NCBI GenBank assembly: GCA_040954595.2
Contig: CM082581.2
Span: forward strand, 7,130,001 to 7,194,000
DNA from: Balanoglossus misakiensis
Lineage: Eukaryota > Hemichordata
Length of the DNA: 64,000 nt
Reading direction: 5' to 3'
The notes under the pieces were generated by a model that saw only the letters and a list, made by a program, of their open reading frames with translations, did not search any database and was not told the DNA's origin. The position numbers and the translations under genes are program-made. This document shows, piece by piece, positions 61,901 through 64,000 of the stretch (position 1 is its first letter; every line of letters starts with the position of its first letter).

Positions 61901-62624
61901 ATTCGTTATGAAATCATCGTCACTGGGTTCTTGGCTAATAAGTGCTACCCGGGGAAGTGACGCACTTAGCACACTTTTGAAAGTTGCCAAACTTATCGCG
62001 TGTTTAATAACTTGGCGGCCACGCTCCAAGAAAAAAATACAAGCAAACAACACGGTGTTATGGATGTACATGTACTCGGATTCTGTGCCATATCGAATTA
62101 CCAAAACATGCGAGGACATTCGCCGAAGGTGTGATGAAATTATCCGTGTTTGCATGAATTGTCTGGAATGTAAAAGACTGGGTGTCGGTAAATGTCAGGC
62201 TGGGGGAACCTTTCGCCTGGAGAAATAGGGGATACAGGTAACCTCAATTAACCCGTGGAAGTGCTTGAATCTCAAGACAGGACCCAATATGTGAATTGAA
62301 GCCAGCTTTCCAACAAAAGAATGGCGTGGGCCGCGGCTCAAAAATCCTCTGATAAAAAAAACGCTGACTTTGGTGATAAACTGGTCAAGGTTTATACTTA
62401 GCGGACAATACAATGCCAAACAAAACAACGCAAGACAAAATAAGCCCACACAATAACCGCCAAACAATGAAGTATGTAAATCGGACACTCGGGTAAAGTA
62501 AGGCTTCTGGCAAGCGATCGAGGGAATGTTTAATGTTTGGTTTAAACTTTTCTCACCGCTGAGAAATGTTTTCGTTGTGGTTGAGCCGAACCGCGAATGT
62601 ATGGTTAGTTGTGTGTCGGCGAAA

Positions 62625-62653
62625 ATGGCGGACGAAGAGGCTACGAAAAACGG
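62625..62653 (+). CDS. Possible first coding exon of a gene running off to the right
   Basis: An ATG in an ideal context (GCGAAAATGGCGGAC) opens MADEEATKN and meets a GG/GTAAGG donor after 29 bases. AAAATGGCGG also fits a YY1 site, which in many housekeeping genes overlaps the start codon. The short acidic N-terminus is typical of such exons, but no family can be assigned. A possible next exon is 62750-62817. Confidence 0.35.
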
Positions 62654-62749
62654 GTAAGGTTTGGCAGATTTACATGTATGTGCAAAGACAGAAACGAGTT
62701 GGATTGCGTGTATATCTATTGATATCGTTACTAGTTCTTTGAAGTGCAG

Positions 62750-62817
62750 GATTTTTCCGTCGAAAACGCCAACGAATTTTTCGTGGGTACATTCAAGGAA
62801 TTCTTTATGTCTCCCCG
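62750..62817 (+). CDS. Possible second exon (low confidence)
   Basis: A 68-base segment between a GAAGTGCAG acceptor and a CCCCG/GTAATT donor. Two frames are open. The phase that fits the exon at 62625 reads IFPSKTPTNF; the other reads DFSVENANEFFVG, which looks more protein-like but does not fit the phase. It may be chance. Confidence 0.15.
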
Positions 62818-64000
62818 GTAATTTTAACGTCGTCATTATTTGGTAAATCCCGCAATCGTTTTAATTTGCGCTGGTTTATCAGGTATCAGGAAAATTAATG
62901 GTCCTGGAACACGTGGGCGATTAAAAAACGCGATGACATACTATAGGTGCCGAACAATGAGGAATTTAGAACTCCAATATGGCGTGTTTGGTCACAAGCC
63001 CGACCATCTGAGCTAACCATTGGTGCCCGGGCAAATTGCTTTCGTATACATCATCAGTCGATTAGATGCATCGAAAATCCGACGAATCACATTTCGCCAT
63101 TTCGTGTCGCTAGTAGAAAAAGGTCTATGTAAACACCCCTTCCCAACATGCCCGTGATAAAGACAAGATAATTGTTCCCTCGCATGAAATCTTTAATCTA
63201 ATTGAGTACATTTGTCAGCAATAAAAGGAAATCTGGAATCACGCGATACGCCCGAGTTATGCGCATGCGTATAGAACCACCTGTTGAATTTCAACTGTGA
63301 CCCACTTACCGACGTAACTGGAAAACCCAATCGAAAACTTTAAACGACACGATTTGACATTTTTGTCCTGAAAAGGATTGACTCGTTTTTTTTTTCGTTT
63401 TATGTTTTGTTTGTTAATATATTTATTTCCCTGTATCGCATGACCCAGGGCAGTAAGCGCACTGGCAGGCACCACCGTGCACCAAAACTTTCTTTCTACT
63501 TGTGTTCAATTAAATCGTATCGGCTGTTCCACTCGCAGTCGTGACTGTCAGGTAAATTAGGGCCGCCAAGATGGATGTTAGACGAAACCCGATCACATGC
63601 TGTCAGGGTCGAGGGCCTCCAATTAGTCACAGACTGACAGATTTTAAGTCCCAAAACTCACTGGCGCATGCAGCCGACGCAATGTAGGTTTTACCACTCA
63701 ATTTCATCCCAAAGAGCCCCAAACTGCCGACAATAAAGACACGCTTTATTTTGTGTGACTCCCAGTCGTAAATTTCGAGAAGCCACCGTCGGCGTTTGAT
63801 CTTCACGCACGGCGTTCCCGGCCAGCTGTACCGTGCACCGGTCAGTCGCATACCATGCATTCGGGCAATATCGCATAAAATATAGTTCCCACCTCTCGAC
63901 ACCCGGCCCACGAATAAATTCTTGTCTGAAATGTTTATCGCGGCATAGGTATGTTGAAGCTTACAGGTACCGATTTTGCTTTGCAGCTGCTGAATGTTTT
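62818..64000. other. Right end of the window
   Basis: No supported exon. An acceptor-like TTTGCTTTGCAG lies about ten bases before the window end, so an exon may start there. A GCCGCCAAGATGG sequence at 63561-63573 opens a 40-codon frame, too little to call. Confidence 0.35.

Larger units (their letters stand above)
51286..62600. other. Intergenic region downstream of gene E
   Basis: About 11 kb with no firmly supported coding exon. Signals are X-box-type sites at 51332, 52426, 53294 and 58982, CREs at 55336 and 57618, a CTCF-like site at 54353, a CA/TACA microsatellite at 53361 and a GA-rich tract at 55740. TACATGTA copies are concentrated in its second half. One candidate exon (58603-58760) has good splice sites but a doubtful frame. 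Confidence 0.45.

Noticed and set aside
62195-62836. A 213-residue minus-strand frame
   Set aside because: AT-rich, with a repetitive FCLALFCLAL segment, no similarity and no splice signals. A frame of this length is expected about once by chance in this much AT-rich DNA. It also overlaps the better plus-strand exon candidates.

Overview
This window looks like nuclear DNA of an invertebrate animal, most likely a deuterostome or lophotrochozoan. The sequence shows GC-rich coding blocks set in AT-rich DNA, a GT-AG intron, Kozak contexts, AATAAA/ATTAAA signals and microsatellites. It also shows an excess of the octamer TACATGTA. There are no rRNA genes, CRISPR arrays or bacterial-type operons, and I recognise no transposon. 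The species cannot be named from the sequence alone.

Layout. (1) 515-4017, plus strand: a two-exon FAM124-family gene. Exon 2 carries the complete conserved FAM124 domain. Exon 1 joins it in matching phase and adds a disordered extension of about 447 residues with an acidic patch and repeated RRxS sites. (2) Five other genes, each with one uninterrupted coding exon, lie 5-13 kb apart: A (10030-10899, minus), B (20194-21363, minus), C (26149-27207, minus), D (39525-40343, minus) and E (49869-50777, plus). All are predicted to be low-complexity, Ser/Arg/Lys-rich proteins that match no family I recognise. (3) The last 1.4 kb may hold the first exon of another plus-strand gene (62625).

The main observation is that A-E look unrelated over most of their length but share one short C-terminal pattern, hydrophobic-x-x-Trp-Leu-x-x-hydrophobic, 12-42 residues from the end. 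This suggests a dispersed, fast-diverging gene family held together by one C-terminal helix. A and C (and more weakly E) also share an internal [IV]-x-[FY]-T motif. In C and E it fits the RVxF docking pattern for protein phosphatase 1. B, C, D and E each have a plausible splice acceptor upstream of the start codon, so a non-coding first exon plus one coding exon is a possible common architecture.

The long non-coding intervals are not empty of signal. By eye I find more RFX-type X-boxes (GTNNCCATGGNAAC class) and full palindromic CREs (TGACGTCA) than chance predicts. One X-box lies close to a TATA-like element upstream of gene A. How the genes work together is not known. A shared C-terminal interaction surface and shared RFX/CREB-type control are inferences.
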